Positions 29,141-38,268 are shown, counted from the first letter of the stretch. The stretch: 64,000 nt of DNA from Stakelama pacifica (GCF_004361835.1 NZ_SNWD01000003.1:124001-188000); one strand, 5' to 3'. Program-made: numbers and translations. Notes: generated by a model not told the origin, from the sequence alone.

Positions 29141-29588
29141 CCATATGCTTCGGTTCGCAATCCACCGGCTGGCAGACCTTCAAATCCTGCACGCGGCTGC
29201 GAGAACAGCGCGAGCAGCTCGCTCGCTCATCGGGGCGACGTAGGGTTCGTCACCCTCATCGCGGTTTCTGAGCGTCATCAGCGAAACTAGCGTTTACGAG
29301 GTTCCGGGCGTCTGATTTCATCGAGCTGCTAATATCGCAGATCGTGCGGACATTGCTCTGACTGGCATACATAGCCTTACTTTCTTTCAATATTGCCGCA
29401 GCGCTGGACAAAAAGGCGCAAAGCGGTAAAGCTTTGCCCATGATGATTTCGCGGACGCTATCCGGCCTTCGACTTATCCGCCCTTAGGGCGAGCGCGTTC
29501 GTGCGCCCTCCCTAAGGGGTAATGTGCCGGAAATATCGTTCGTATAGCGCCGCTTGTTCAGCATTGCGGCCCAGCCGACAGGATCATC
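29141..29588. other. Gene-poor leader region upstream of leuA
   Basis: About 450 bases without a confident gene. A 61-codon minus-strand frame at 29256-29441 starts with ATG but has no clear ribosome binding site or family. A hairpin (CCCTTAGGGCG and CGCCCTCCCTAAGGG, 29481-29519) lies about 70 bases before leuA and could regulate it. I see no leader peptide with a Leu run and no T-box. Confidence 0.4.
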
Positions 29589-31256
29589 ATGCTTCGCAAC
29601 CCTTCGACCAAATACCGCCCCTTCCCGCAGGTCAATCTGCCCGACCGGCAATGGCCGAACCGCACGATCACGCAGCCGCCGCGCTGGCTTTCGACCGATA
29701 TGCGCGACGGCAATCAGGCGCTGATCGATCCGATGGATGCGGAGAAGAAGAATCGCTTTTTCGACCTGCTCGTAAAGGTCGGGCTGAAGGAGATCGAGGT
29801 CGGCTTTCCCTCGGCCGGCGCGACCGAATTCGACTTTATTTCCGGGCTGGTGCAACAGGACCGCATCCCCGACGATGTGGTAATTCAGGTGCTTACCCAA
29901 TCGCGGCGCGACCTGATCGAGAAGAGTTTTGAATCGCTTCGGGGTGCGAAAAAGGCGATCGTTCATCTGTATAATGCGGTGTCGCCGGCATGGCGGCGGA
30001 TCGTTTTTGATATGAGCCGGGACGAAGTTCGCGAGGTTGCCACCAATGGGGCAATGATCCTTCGCGATCAGGCGGCGGCGCAGCCCGGTACCGACTGGCT
30101 TTTCGAATATTCGCCCGAGACGTTTTCGACCGCCGAGCTCGATTTTTCGATCGAAGTTTGCGAGGCGGTGATGGAAATCCTTCGCCCTACCCCCGAAAAG
30201 CCGCTGATCCTGAACCTGCCCGCTACCGTAGAGGCAGCGACGCCGAACATTTACGCCGATCAGATCGAGTATTTCTGCCGAAATATCCGGAACCGCGACA
30301 GCGTCGTGATTTCGCTGCACACGCATAACGACCGCGGAACGGGTGTGGCAGCTTCGGAACTGGGGCTTCTTGCCGGGGCCGACCGCGTCGAGGGGTGCCT
30401 GTTCGGCAATGGCGAGCGGACGGGCAATGTCGACCTCGTCACGCTGGCGCTGAACATGTACACGCAAGGCGTTGATCCGAAACTGGATTTTTCGGATATC
30501 GACAGCGTGATCGGCACGGTGACCTATTGCAACAACCTGCCCGTCCATCCGCGCCATCCCTATGCGGGCGATCTGGTGTTCACCGCCTTTTCGGGCAGCC
30601 ATCAGGACGCGATCAAGAAGGGCTTTGCCGCGCAGGAAGCGCGCAATGACGAACTGTGGGACGTTCCCTATCTGCCGATCGATCCCAAGGATCTGGGCCG
30701 CGATTATGAAGCGGTGATCCGCGTCAATTCGCAGTCGGGCAAGGGCGGCGTCGCATGGGTGTTGCAGCAGGATCAGGGGCTGAAACTCCCCAAACGGCTT
30801 CAGGCGAATTTCAGCCGCCATGTGCAGGCGCTGGCCGATGAAAGCAGCCGCGAACTGAACGCCGCCGACATCTGGAGCGCGTTCCAGAGCGCATACCGGC
30901 TGGAGAGCGGCCAGCCGATCCAGCTCGTCGAATGGGACGAGCGCCGCGCGGCCAATGGCGAGCGTATCTTTACCGGCACGATCGAAGTCGATGGCGTCGA
31001 AAACAGCATCAGCGGACGCGGCAACGGCCTGATCTCCTCGGTGCTCGGCGCACTGGAGGAGGCCGAGGGCATCCGCCTCGACGTGCAAAGCTATGCCGAA
31101 CACGCCATCGGACAGGGATCGAACGCCCGCGCCGCCGCCTATGTCGAGGCGACCGATGCTGAGGGGCACACCCATTGGGGCGTCGGCATCGACGAAGACG
31201 TCGCAACCGCCAGCGTGCGGGCGGTGCTTTCGGCAGCGAACGCGGCACGGGGGTAA
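29589..31256 (+). CDS. leuA: 2-isopropylmalate synthase
   Basis: First committed step of leucine synthesis. 555 residues, the longer LeuA type starting [17 protein letters not shown]. The catalytic TIM barrel has DMRDGNQAL (metal and substrate site) and [14 protein letters not shown]. The C-terminal about 130 residues form the leucine-sensing regulatory domain. AGGATC precedes the ATG. The neighbouring ilv genes supply its substrate. Confidence 0.96.
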   Translation: MLRNPSTKYRPFPQVNLPDRQWPNRTITQPPRWLSTDMRDGNQALIDPMDAEKKNRFFDLLVKVGLKEIEVGFPSAGATEFDFISGLVQQDRIPDDVVIQVLTQSRRDLIEKSFESLRGAKKAIVHLYNAVSPAWRRIVFDMSRDEVREVATNGAMILRDQAAAQPGTDWLFEYSPETFSTAELDFSIEVCEAVMEILRPTPEKPLILNLPATVEAATPNIYADQIEYFCRNIRNRDSVVISLHTHNDRGTGVAASELGLLAGADRVEGCLFGNGERTGNVDLVTLALNMYTQGVDPKLDFSDIDSVIGTVTYCNNLPVHPRHPYAGDLVFTAFSGSHQDAIKKGFAAQEARNDELWDVPYLPIDPKDLGRDYEAVIRVNSQSGKGGVAWVLQQDQGLKLPKRLQANFSRHVQALADESSRELNAADIWSAFQSAYRLESGQPIQLVEWDERRAANGERIFTGTIEVDGVENSISGRGNGLISSVLGALEEAEGIRLDVQSYAEHAIGQGSNARAAAYVEATDAEGHTHWGVGIDEDVATASVRAVLSAANAARG

Positions 31257-31706
31257 GCGGGGCGGGGCGGCCGGCAGTGCCCGCCGTGGCGCGCTGTTAA
31301 CTCCCGGCTTCGGGTTTGTAGCTGAATCCCGCGCTGTGGGTGGATGCGTTTCGAACCCGCTCGCATCGAGCGGGTTCAAAGCGCAAACAGTTCGTCGGGC
31401 TGCGTTACTTCCACGGACACCCGAACGGATGCCGCATCGATCTTTCGATAATGGTTGGGAAGCAGACGAGCAGCTTTCGAGTGCGCAAGCGGCGGTAGCG
31501 CGCGACGGCAGCTACCGGACCAGGGTCGGTCGTTTAACCGCCGCCCGGCGATCGTCCGATCCCGATGAAAGCTGACGAGCGAGTTGATGCTGGCGAACGA
31601 TGGGCAACCGGAAAGAGTCTTCGCGGGGACGCGTCTGTATGAGGCTTACCAAGTGAACGTCGGGGTGAAAGTTCTTGTGGGGCGCTAGTGGCGAAGCCCT
31701 GCGCCT
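31257..31706. other. Gene-free left flank of the Pycsar-like island
   Basis: About 450 bases between leuA and the minus-strand effector gene. The only clear structure is a perfect 11-base inverted repeat, GAACCCGCTCG and CGAGCGGGTTC around CAT (31353-31377). It could end transcription from either side, although no T-tract is visible. Open frames here have no ribosome binding site or recognisable product. Confidence 0.5.
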
Positions 31707-32333
31707 TCAGGTATTTAAAACGATGGCCACCAAAGTAACCGCCAACGCGGGAAGCCCGAACCAGATTGCCTTTTTGAGAGAGGCATATTTTCCGTCACAG
31801 ACTTTGGATACGTCGAAGCAGTGTTTCAGACGCGCTTCCGTGATTGCTGCCGGATCGTGTGCGGCCACTTCGCTGACATAGTTTGCGGCATCGTCTTTCG
31901 CGGCGACCGATCCAAAGAACACAATTCCCTCACCCGATTTCGAAGCCAGCCTCGGCGCGACCACGCGAAAAGAAAAGAATGCCGAAATCACGAGGAGAAG
32001 GACAGAGACGATAAGTGAAGCGTATGGCCATGACAATACTGGTGCCAAAAGCGCGTCTTTAATTTTTTCCGTTCCAATCAGGTACACTAGAACACCCGAA
32101 GCTATTGTGAACGTCCACGCGGCCTTCGTATCGGCCAGCGATATGTAATCTCTAACGTAACCCTCTTGAAAGCCCGCGAAATCCGCGTGGTGTTCCTCTA
32201 AAGGGGATAGCGAAGATGGCACGATTTCCCCGCGGCCTGTTTCCGGTACAGCCAGAGATGGTGCGCTTCGAACCTCTTCCACGATCAGCGCGGGTGTATG
32301 TCCGGCGCTAGCAGATTGATTTTGGTCGGTCAT
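31707..32333 (-). CDS. Pycsar-type transmembrane effector (PycTM, DUF5706-like)
   Basis: 208 residues from the ATG at 32333, whose ATGA overlaps the stop of the upstream cyclase; an alternative in-frame start is at 32351. A polar N-terminus of about 60 residues precedes YISLADTKAAWTFTIASGVL, the start motif of the Pycsar effector family with the first membrane helix. A second helix (about YASLIVSVLLLVISAFFSF) follows, then the soluble block GIVFFGSVAAKDDAANYV and DVSKVCDGKYASLKKAIW, and a third helix at the end. In known Pycsar systems, binding of cCMP or cUMP makes such proteins disrupt the membrane and stop phage growth. The family call is by motif reading. Confidence 0.85.
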   Translation of the reverse strand: MTDQNQSASAGHTPALIVEEVRSAPSLAVPETGRGEIVPSSLSPLEEHHADFAGFQEGYVRDYISLADTKAAWTFTIASGVLVYLIGTEKIKDALLAPVLSWPYASLIVSVLLLVISAFFSFRVVAPRLASKSGEGIVFFGSVAAKDDAANYVSEVAAHDPAAITEARLKHCFDVSKVCDGKYASLKKAIWFGLPALAVTLVAIVLNT

Positions 32334-33085
32334 GCTGTCGGAATGTTCCATCGTCCGCGATAAACCCAGAAGGCGTAAGGCACGTTGTTATCGGTGTCGA
32401 ACCAGCCCGTCTCTGCCGTTTTGAAAGTAACATACTCAGACTGCCAGAAGGCGGGCAAACCCTCGTACACTTTTGTCCCGATCAGAATTGTATTCGGATC
32501 AGCGAAAGCCAGCATCTTGCTCGCAATATTTGCCGTCGTTCCTATAGCAACTATGCCGTTAAAATTGCGGGCGACACCCACTTGGGCGATGGTGATCGGG
32601 CCGTGATCGAGGCAAATTCTGAAATCGAGCGGGATAAGCCCCGCGTTCTGGATCAGCGGATTCACAATGGTCGTTGCTGCGCTGAACATCGTGAGGGCGG
32701 CGGCGACGGCGGTCTGCTGTGAGGTAACGCCGCTTGCCGCGTTGCGGGTAAAATAGGCCATTAGGCCATCGCCCGTGTTCTTCTCCACAGTGCCGCCATA
32801 GTCGAGAACGATGCGGATCATCTCGCTGAAAAACAACGACAGGACGCGGAGGTTGTTCTCCTGCTCCATCTCTGTCCAAGACGGGCGGCTCGAAAATTTG
32901 CTGATGTCCAAGAACATCACTGTGGCATCAATGCGGCGGCCTGCGTGAAGCGGAAGGTCACCACTGGATGGAACAACCCGCCCTACCGCAAGCTGACTGC
33001 GCTCGCGGATTTTGTCCACCGCCGCTAGATTCCGCCCCACCTGTTTCATAAGGTAGGCCCGTGTAAGTTTGTTCGGATCGGACAC
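32330..33085 (-). CDS. Class III nucleotide cyclase B (PycC-like)
   Basis: 251 residues with a GTG start at 33085, only 2 bases after the stop of cyclase A. A helical N-terminus of about 50 residues is followed by the catalytic domain. Metal-binding Asp60 (VMFLDISKF) and Asp106 (KNTGDGLMAY) are present, and Lys102 occupies the usual substrate position. The transition-state Asn186 is present, but the partner Arg four residues later is Lys190. The position seven residues before Asn, usually Asp, Thr or Ser in adenylate cyclases, is Val179. The effector gene overlaps its stop. Likely a pyrimidine or otherwise atypical cyclase; the product is not deducible. Confidence 0.85.
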   Translation of the reverse strand: MSDPNKLTRAYLMKQVGRNLAAVDKIRERSQLAVGRVVPSSGDLPLHAGRRIDATVMFLDISKFSSRPSWTEMEQENNLRVLSLFFSEMIRIVLDYGGTVEKNTGDGLMAYFTRNAASGVTSQQTAVAAALTMFSAATTIVNPLIQNAGLIPLDFRICLDHGPITIAQVGVARNFNGIVAIGTTANIASKMLAFADPNTILIGTKVYEGLPAFWQSEYVTFKTAETGWFDTDNNVPYAFWVYRGRWNIPTA

Positions 33086-33087
33086 AG

Positions 33088-34050
33088 CTATTCCACCTTG
33101 TAGACCTGATAGCCTTCTATGCCGACCTCGGCGCCGTCGAATTCCACTTCTTCACACCGCTCCAGCCATTGCACATGCACCAGCTCGTAGAGACCGCGTC
33201 CGATCCGCAATTCGTTCGCGGCGGCGGTTTGTTCGATTTTGACGGCGCGGTTGAGAGCATCGCTTGCCACTTCCGGCGCTTCAAAGCCTGTTGCGGGTAC
33301 GATGATTTTCCGCAGACGCGCCGCGCCGCAATCGGCTCCTACCCGTATGGTAAGTAATGGCAATCCAGCCGCCTCCAAGGCCGGGTTTACGGACCCGCGC
33401 ATGACCGCAAGGAATGTAAGCCCAAGATCGACGGTATTGTCGCATTGGGTCGTGTAGCCCTCGCTGTCGATGGTGGCGATGAAGCCGTCGCCTGTCGTCT
33501 TCAGGATAGCGCCGTGAAAGTGACCGACGGAGGTGGCAAGCTCCCTCAAAAAAATGCCGTATGCGCGCTCGAAGCCTTCGGGATCACGGCGACGGAGGCC
33601 ACTGCTTCCGCAAATATCCACCGATAAAAAGGTCAGGAAGCGCGTGCCTCCTGCAAATGAAAGTTGCGATTGCGGGCGTGCCTTTTCCGTCGGTACAACA
33701 TAACTTTCACCGCGAAGCTCGGCGGCGATCGCACCTTGCCTTACAGAAGCATATTGGCTGGCGGATTCAATGGACGGTGGATTGTAAATCAAGGGCAAAT
33801 CGCCGAACTTCGCCACGGCCATTTCCTTAACGGCTTCTTCTGAAACTATCGTGCGAAGGAATTTGTCTAGATAGTGACGTTCGCCGTTCACTTCTATAAT
33901 CGAATAACGCCTCCTATTGGGCTGAATGCGAACAGTAACCATCTGGGTCGCTTCATCTGATCGAATTGGCTCGATCTCGAAATCGAACCGCGCACGCACC
34001 TTGCCTGCCTCGTCTTTGTCCCGCCAATCGTTATCGCGATCTGTCGTCAT
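33088..34050 (-). CDS. Class III nucleotide cyclase A with novel N-terminal domain (PycC-like)
   Basis: 320 residues, first gene of the operon. Residues 1-135 form an N-terminal region that I do not recognise (RRRYSIIEVNGERHYLDKFL among it). The cyclase domain then has Asp145 (FLSVDICGSS), Lys184 and Asp188 (KTTGDGF), Asn267 and Lys271 in place of the usual Arg. The base-recognition position is Glu260. All catalytic groups for both halves of a dimer are present, so it could act alone or pair with cyclase B. Base composition is visibly more AT-rich than in neighbouring genes. Confidence 0.82.
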   Translation of the reverse strand: MTTDRDNDWRDKDEAGKVRARFDFEIEPIRSDEATQMVTVRIQPNRRRYSIIEVNGERHYLDKFLRTIVSEEAVKEMAVAKFGDLPLIYNPPSIESASQYASVRQGAIAAELRGESYVVPTEKARPQSQLSFAGGTRFLTFLSVDICGSSGLRRRDPEGFERAYGIFLRELATSVGHFHGAILKTTGDGFIATIDSEGYTTQCDNTVDLGLTFLAVMRGSVNPALEAAGLPLLTIRVGADCGAARLRKIIVPATGFEAPEVASDALNRAVKIEQTAAANELRIGRGLYELVHVQWLERCEEVEFDGAEVGIEGYQVYKVE

Positions 34051-34575
34051 TCGTCATGCTTACCGCTTCAGCACAAAATTCCATACCTGATTCAATTTGT
34101 AATCGCACTGTGCTGGAGGCAGAGCTATCGCTCTCCATAACAAATGTCGGTCGCGGCGCTCAGGGAACGACCGCGTTTAATCGGCGGCAGAGCGGGTCGT
34201 GCCATGTTCGCAATGGCGGCTATCCAAAGACAGCTTTCCAGAACTTGCCATTCCGCTTCCGGCCAGCGCAAATCAGACGAGGTTGGCACCGGGGCAAGGC
34301 TGGAGCGTCCACTCTCGCTGACAGCCGTCGTTAAAGTGGCAACGTCGGAACGACCGCTTAGTCCCAAACCTCGCCTATCTTGCGTTTGAGCGCCAAGATG
34401 ATGACCGGCGGGTTTCTGGGTCGCGATGGTGCTCGTGAATGTCCATATCCGGGCGCGAAAGCGGCCGCCTGTTTTGTAACCCTGATTTCCTGACGATCCG
34501 GCACATAGCGCGTCGGCTGCCTTCGTCGCCGTTATTCGGACCGGCCGCGAGCAGCGCCCGCCGCCGCTTACACGA
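34051..34575. other. Gene-free right flank of the Pycsar-like island
   Basis: About 525 bases between cyclase A and folE. The part next to cyclase A (34080-34110) is AT-rich and probably holds the operon promoter, but I could not fix the boxes. The rest shows no credible gene, tRNA, integrase remnant or direct repeat that I could see. A minus-strand frame at 34125-34367 is unsupported. Confidence 0.45.
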
Positions 34576-35193
34576 TCAATACCCCATCAATTTCAGCACT
34601 TCGGCGCGGCTGCGGGGGTCTTCGCGGAAGATGCCCATCATGCGGCTGGTGGTCATGGTGACGCCGGGGGTGCGGACGCCGCGCGCGGTCATGCATGCAT
34701 GGGTGGCGTCGATCACCACTGCGACGCCGCGCGGGGCGAGATGCTGCCAGATGCAATCGGCGACTTCGGCGGTCAGGCGCTCCTGCACCTGCAACCGCCG
34801 GGCAAAGGCGTGGAGCACGCGCGCCAGTTTCGAAATGCCGACGACCCGATCCTGCGGCAGATAGGCGATATGCGCCTTGCCGATGATCGGGGCCATGTGA
34901 TGTTCGCAATGCGACTGAAAGGGAATGTCTTTCAGCAGCACGATATCCTCATAGCCGCCCACTTCCTCGAACACGCGCGCAAGATGCTGGGCGGGGTCGT
35001 CGGTATAGCCCTGGCAATATTCCTTCCATGCGCGCGCCACGCGCCTCGGCGTGTCGATCAGCCCTTCGCGCGCCGGATCGTCGCCCGACCAGCGGATGAG
35101 CGTGCGAATTGCCTCCGCCACCTCCTCGGGAACCGCGATCTTGCCGTCATCATCGTACAGGTCGCCGTCATCGGGGCTGGGAAGGTCATTCAT
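34576..35193 (-). CDS. folE: GTP cyclohydrolase I
   Basis: Makes dihydroneopterin triphosphate from GTP, the first step of folate synthesis. 205 residues. An acidic N-terminal extension precedes the core. The zinc ligands are in SHCEHHMAP, with a further Cys in HACMTARGV. GREEN-type signatures ISKLARVLHAFARRLQVQE and TSRMMGIF are present. It is a stand-alone gene between the Pycsar-like island and the cobalamin cluster. Confidence 0.96.
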   Translation of the reverse strand: MNDLPSPDDGDLYDDDGKIAVPEEVAEAIRTLIRWSGDDPAREGLIDTPRRVARAWKEYCQGYTDDPAQHLARVFEEVGGYEDIVLLKDIPFQSHCEHHMAPIIGKAHIAYLPQDRVVGISKLARVLHAFARRLQVQERLTAEVADCIWQHLAPRGVAVVIDATHACMTARGVRTPGVTMTTSRMMGIFREDPRSRAEVLKLMGY

Positions 35194-35291
35194 TCGGTCG
35201 GTCTCTCAATTCTTCGTAGCTGTCGCCAAAAGAGCGGCTTCGTTTCGCCCGCATATCGGACGGCAGGCGCCATGGGACAAGGGTACGGGTG

Positions 35292-36095
35292 TCAGCGTTG
35301 CAGCTGGCGGGCAAGGCTTTCGGCGGCAAGAACATAAGCGGGGCCGCCGCAGACCGTCCATGCCTGAGGCACGGAAAGGCGCGGAATATCGCGGAGCAGC
35401 GGATGGTGCAGCATCTCGGTTCCGCGGTCGGTGACCTTGTCGGTCGCGCTTTCGACCATCAGGAAATCGGGATGGGCGAGCGCCATTTCCTCCAGCCCCA
35501 TGCGCGAAAGAACCGGCTTGTCGAGCTTCGTCGCCAGATTGACGAGGCCGAGGCGGCGCATCAGATCGTCGATCAGCGTGCCCGTCCCGGTCAGGAACCC
35601 GCGCCGCTGATAATAGGCCGCGACCCTGCCCCTTCCCGGATTTTCGGGAAGCCGGGCAAGCCGGGCGTTCATTCGCGCGATGAGCGCTTCGCCGCGTTCA
35701 GGATGGCCGACCGCGCGGGCGATGTCGCGAATCTGGGCGAGGATCGCGTCGTAGCTGTCGGCGCTGGGCACCTCCCGTATCGCGATGCCGCGCCCGCGCA
35801 GCCGATCGACCGTGGCGCTGCGCAGATAGGGGCTGACAAGGATGAGGTCGGGATGGAGGAGCAGCACCTGCTCCGCTGATCCTTCGGAAACGGGGAGATT
35901 GCGCGCAGCGGCGGCGGCGGCCGACATTTGCGGGTCGCGGGCGAATTGGGTGAGCGCGGCGATCTGATCCCGGTCGGCGAGCGCGAGCAGATATTGGTCC
36001 GCGCACAGGTTGAGCGATACGATGCGGTGCGGCGGCGCGGGCGCCGCTGCGGCGGTCAGGAGCGGCAAAGCGAGGAGGATCACGCGGCGAAGCAT
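35292..36095 (-). CDS. btuF: Cobalamin/iron-siderophore-type ABC substrate-binding protein (BtuF-like)
   Basis: Periplasmic binding protein of the class III (TroA/BtuF) fold. About 267 residues from the ATG at 36095, which begins a signal peptide (MLRRVILLALPLLTAAAA). RIVSLNLCADQYLLAL opens the mature protein, and LPVSEGSAEQVLLLHPDLIL is characteristic. It is divergent from the permease gene with a gap of only 60 bases. The cobalamin cluster and the riboswitch nearby favour corrinoids as ligand, but specificity is inferred from context. Confidence 0.82.
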   Translation of the reverse strand: MLRRVILLALPLLTAAAAPAPPHRIVSLNLCADQYLLALADRDQIAALTQFARDPQMSAAAAAARNLPVSEGSAEQVLLLHPDLILVSPYLRSATVDRLRGRGIAIREVPSADSYDAILAQIRDIARAVGHPERGEALIARMNARLARLPENPGRGRVAAYYQRRGFLTGTGTLIDDLMRRLGLVNLATKLDKPVLSRMGLEEMALAHPDFLMVESATDKVTDRGTEMLHHPLLRDIPRLSVPQAWTVCGGPAYVLAAESLARQLQR

Positions 36096-36154
36096 GATCG
36101 GCCTTTGCCAAAGCGCATGGCTTCGCGCTAGGGCGAGCGCGTTCCGGTGCATCG

Positions 36155-37183
36155 GTGCCGGACAGGTTCCGACCCGAAAGCCGAGGCGAATTGCGCGCAT
36201 CCCCTTCCCTGTTGCTGCCATCGCTGCTGGTGCTGGTCGCCATTGCGGCGCTGCTTTCGATCGCGATCGGCAGTTCGTCGCTGCCGGTATCGACGATGGT
36301 CGACGCGCTTACGGGTAAGGGCGATCCGGTGATTCGCGCGATCCTGATCGAGCTGCGATTGCCGCGCACGATTTTGGCGCTGGCGGTGGGTGCGATGCTC
36401 GGCCTGTCCGGGGCGGCACTGCAGGGCTATCTGCGCAACCCGCTGGCCGAACCGGCGGTGCTGGGCACGTCGAACGGGGCGGCACTGGGCGCGGTGATCG
36501 CTTTTTATTTCGGGCTGTCGAATGCATGGCCGCTTGCCCTGCCGATCATGGCGATCGGCGGAGCGCTGGCGTCGCTCGCGCTGCTGTTCCTGCTCGCCGG
36601 GCGGTCGGAGAGCCCGCTTACCCTGATCCTTGCGGGGATCGCGGTGGCGACCTTTGCGGGGGCGGGGATCAGCCTTGCGCTTAACCTCTCGCCCAACCCC
36701 TTTGCGGGGATGGAGGTGATGGTGTGGCTGATGGGCAGTCTGGAGGATCGATCGTTCGATCATGTCCTGATCGCGCTGCCGTGCATCGCCGTAGGCATGG
36801 CGCTGCTGCTATGGGATGGCCGCGCGCTCGATGCGCTGACGCTGGGCGAGGATGGCGCGGCGGCGCTGGGGACCGATCTTGCGCGCACGCGGTTGCGCCT
36901 GTTGCTGGGCGTGGCGATCGGCGTGGGCGGCGCAGTGGCGGTGTCGGGTGCGATCGGCTTTGTCGGGCTGATCGTGCCGCATCTGGTGCGGCCCTTTACC
37001 GATCGCAGCCCGTCGGCAATCCTGATCCCCTCAGCGCTTGGCGGTGCTGTGCTGCTGACGCTGTCGGACGTGCTGGTGCGGGTGATCCCGGCGACGACCG
37101 AGCTTCGCCTCGGCGTGGTCACGGCGTTTCTGGGCGTACCGGTATTCCTGTTCCACCTGATGCGCGAGCGGCGGCTATGGTAG
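36155..37183 (+). CDS. btuC: FecCD/BtuC-type ABC transporter permease
   Basis: Multi-spanning inner membrane permease, 342 residues with about ten hydrophobic helices. Blocks typical of the family are LRLPRTILALAVGAMLGLSG, LQGYLRNPLAEPAVLG and FVGLIVPHLVRPF. The GTG start at 36155 lacks a good ribosome binding site, so the true start may be slightly downstream. It overlaps the ATPase gene by 7 bases. With btuF and btuD it forms a corrinoid importer (inferred from context). Confidence 0.87.
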   Translation: MPDRFRPESRGELRASPSLLLPSLLVLVAIAALLSIAIGSSSLPVSTMVDALTGKGDPVIRAILIELRLPRTILALAVGAMLGLSGAALQGYLRNPLAEPAVLGTSNGAALGAVIAFYFGLSNAWPLALPIMAIGGALASLALLFLLAGRSESPLTLILAGIAVATFAGAGISLALNLSPNPFAGMEVMVWLMGSLEDRSFDHVLIALPCIAVGMALLLWDGRALDALTLGEDGAAALGTDLARTRLRLLLGVAIGVGGAVAVSGAIGFVGLIVPHLVRPFTDRSPSAILIPSALGGAVLLTLSDVLVRVIPATTELRLGVVTAFLGVPVFLFHLMRERRLW

Positions 37184-37947
37184 AATTGGTGGCGGAGCAG
37201 GTCAGCGTGACGCTGGGCAGGCGCGCGGTGGTGCGCAGCGTGTCGGCGCGGCTGCGTGCGGGGGAGTTTGTCGGAATTCTCGGCCCCAATGGCGCGGGCA
37301 AATCGACGCTGGCGCGCGCGCTGCTGGGGCTGGTGCCGAGCGAGGGCGCGGTGATGCTGGACGGCGAACGAATCGCGACATTGCCGCGCAAGCAGATCGC
37401 CCGAACCATCGCCTATCTGCCGCAGGGCCAGACATTGCACTGGCCGCTATCGGTCGAGCGGCTGGTCGCGCTGGGTCGGCTTCCGCATCTCGCCCCCTAT
37501 TCGCGAATCAGTGCGGCCGACCGGGAGGCGATCGCGCGGGCGATGCGTGTGGCCGAAGTCGACGCGCTGGCGGGCCGTATCGCGACAGAATTGTCCGGAG
37601 GGGAAAGGGCTCGTGTCCTGCTCGCCCGTGCGCTGGCCGTCGAGGCACCGGTGCTCGTCGCCGACGAACCGCTGGCCAGCCTCGACCCCGCGCATCAATT
37701 GCAGGGCATGGAGATCATGCGCGCAGAGGCGGACGCCGGGCGGCTGGTTGTCGCGGTATTTCATGACCTTAACCTTGCCATGCGCTTTTGCGACCGGTTG
37801 CTGGTGCTCGATGGCGGGCGGCTGGTCGCGGACGGGAACCCGTGCGACGTGCTCACCCCCGATCTGCTCGCTGAGGTCTATGGCATCAGCGCGATGTTCG
37901 GCACGGGGGAACGGCCCGGCATCGTGCCGATGCAACGATTGCGTTGA
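37177..37947 (+). CDS. btuD: ABC transporter ATP-binding protein (BtuD-like)
   Basis: 256 residues. Walker A is GPNGAGKST (near 38), the Q-loop is in AYLPQGQ, the signature is LSGGERARV, Walker B is VLVADEPLASLD and the switch His is in AVFHDLNLA. It starts at 37177 inside the end of btuC. It powers uptake through the BtuC-type permease. The cobalamin riboswitch begins about 40 bases after its stop and controls the next genes, not this one. Confidence 0.9.
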   Translation: MVELVAEQVSVTLGRRAVVRSVSARLRAGEFVGILGPNGAGKSTLARALLGLVPSEGAVMLDGERIATLPRKQIARTIAYLPQGQTLHWPLSVERLVALGRLPHLAPYSRISAADREAIARAMRVAEVDALAGRIATELSGGERARVLLARALAVEAPVLVADEPLASLDPAHQLQGMEIMRAEADAGRLVVAVFHDLNLAMRFCDRLLVLDGGRLVADGNPCDVLTPDLLAEVYGISAMFGTGERPGIVPMQRLR

Positions 37948-37984
37948 CGCCCTCCCCGTCCGCGCCGTAAAGGGCCGCGTATAG

Positions 37985-38190
37985 CGACAGGTTCCCCCTG
38001 ACCGGGGATCAAAAGGGAACGGGGTGCGATACCCCGGCTGCCCCTGCAACTGTGAGCGGCGAGCCTTTGCGCCACATGCCATTGGGATCGATGATCCTGA
38101 GAAGGCGGCGCAAGCCAAGGCATTGACCCGCGAGCCAGGAGACCTGCCCGTCGCTGTCGTCCATCGGCCGACCAGGGTGTGTCGGGCGGG
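37985..38190 (+). promoter_or_regulatory. Cobalamin riboswitch
   Basis: Adenosylcobalamin-sensing RNA leader. The conserved core is readable: GGTGCGATACCCC..GCTGCCCC then GCAACTGTGAGCGG (38010-38060), and the B12 box AGCCAGGAGACCTGCC (38133-38148). It lies upstream of btuB. A downstream inverted repeat CTCCG..CGGAG (38223-38247) could be part of the expression platform. High corrinoid should reduce expression of btuB and the genes after it. Confidence 0.93.
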
Positions 38191-38268
38191 CGGGGCAATC
38201 CCCGAGTGACGGCATTGTGGAACTCCGGCGCAGCTTCGCGTCGGAGAGCTTTGTCTTGTGGGGAAAGA

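Noticed and set aside
29256..29441. Possible 61-residue protein on the minus strand upstream of leuA
   Set aside because: It has an ATG, but no ribosome binding site, family match or conserved context.
31093..31575. Frame running from the end of leuA into the following gap
   Set aside because: Its first part is a shadow of leuA and its tail has no recognisable sequence.
34125..34367. Possible 80-residue protein between the Pycsar-like operon and folE
   Set aside because: No ribosome binding site, no domain, and low-confidence composition.
36096..36154. A cobalamin riboswitch in front of btuC or btuF
   Set aside because: The divergent gap is only 59 bases and lacks the B12 box, so it is too short.
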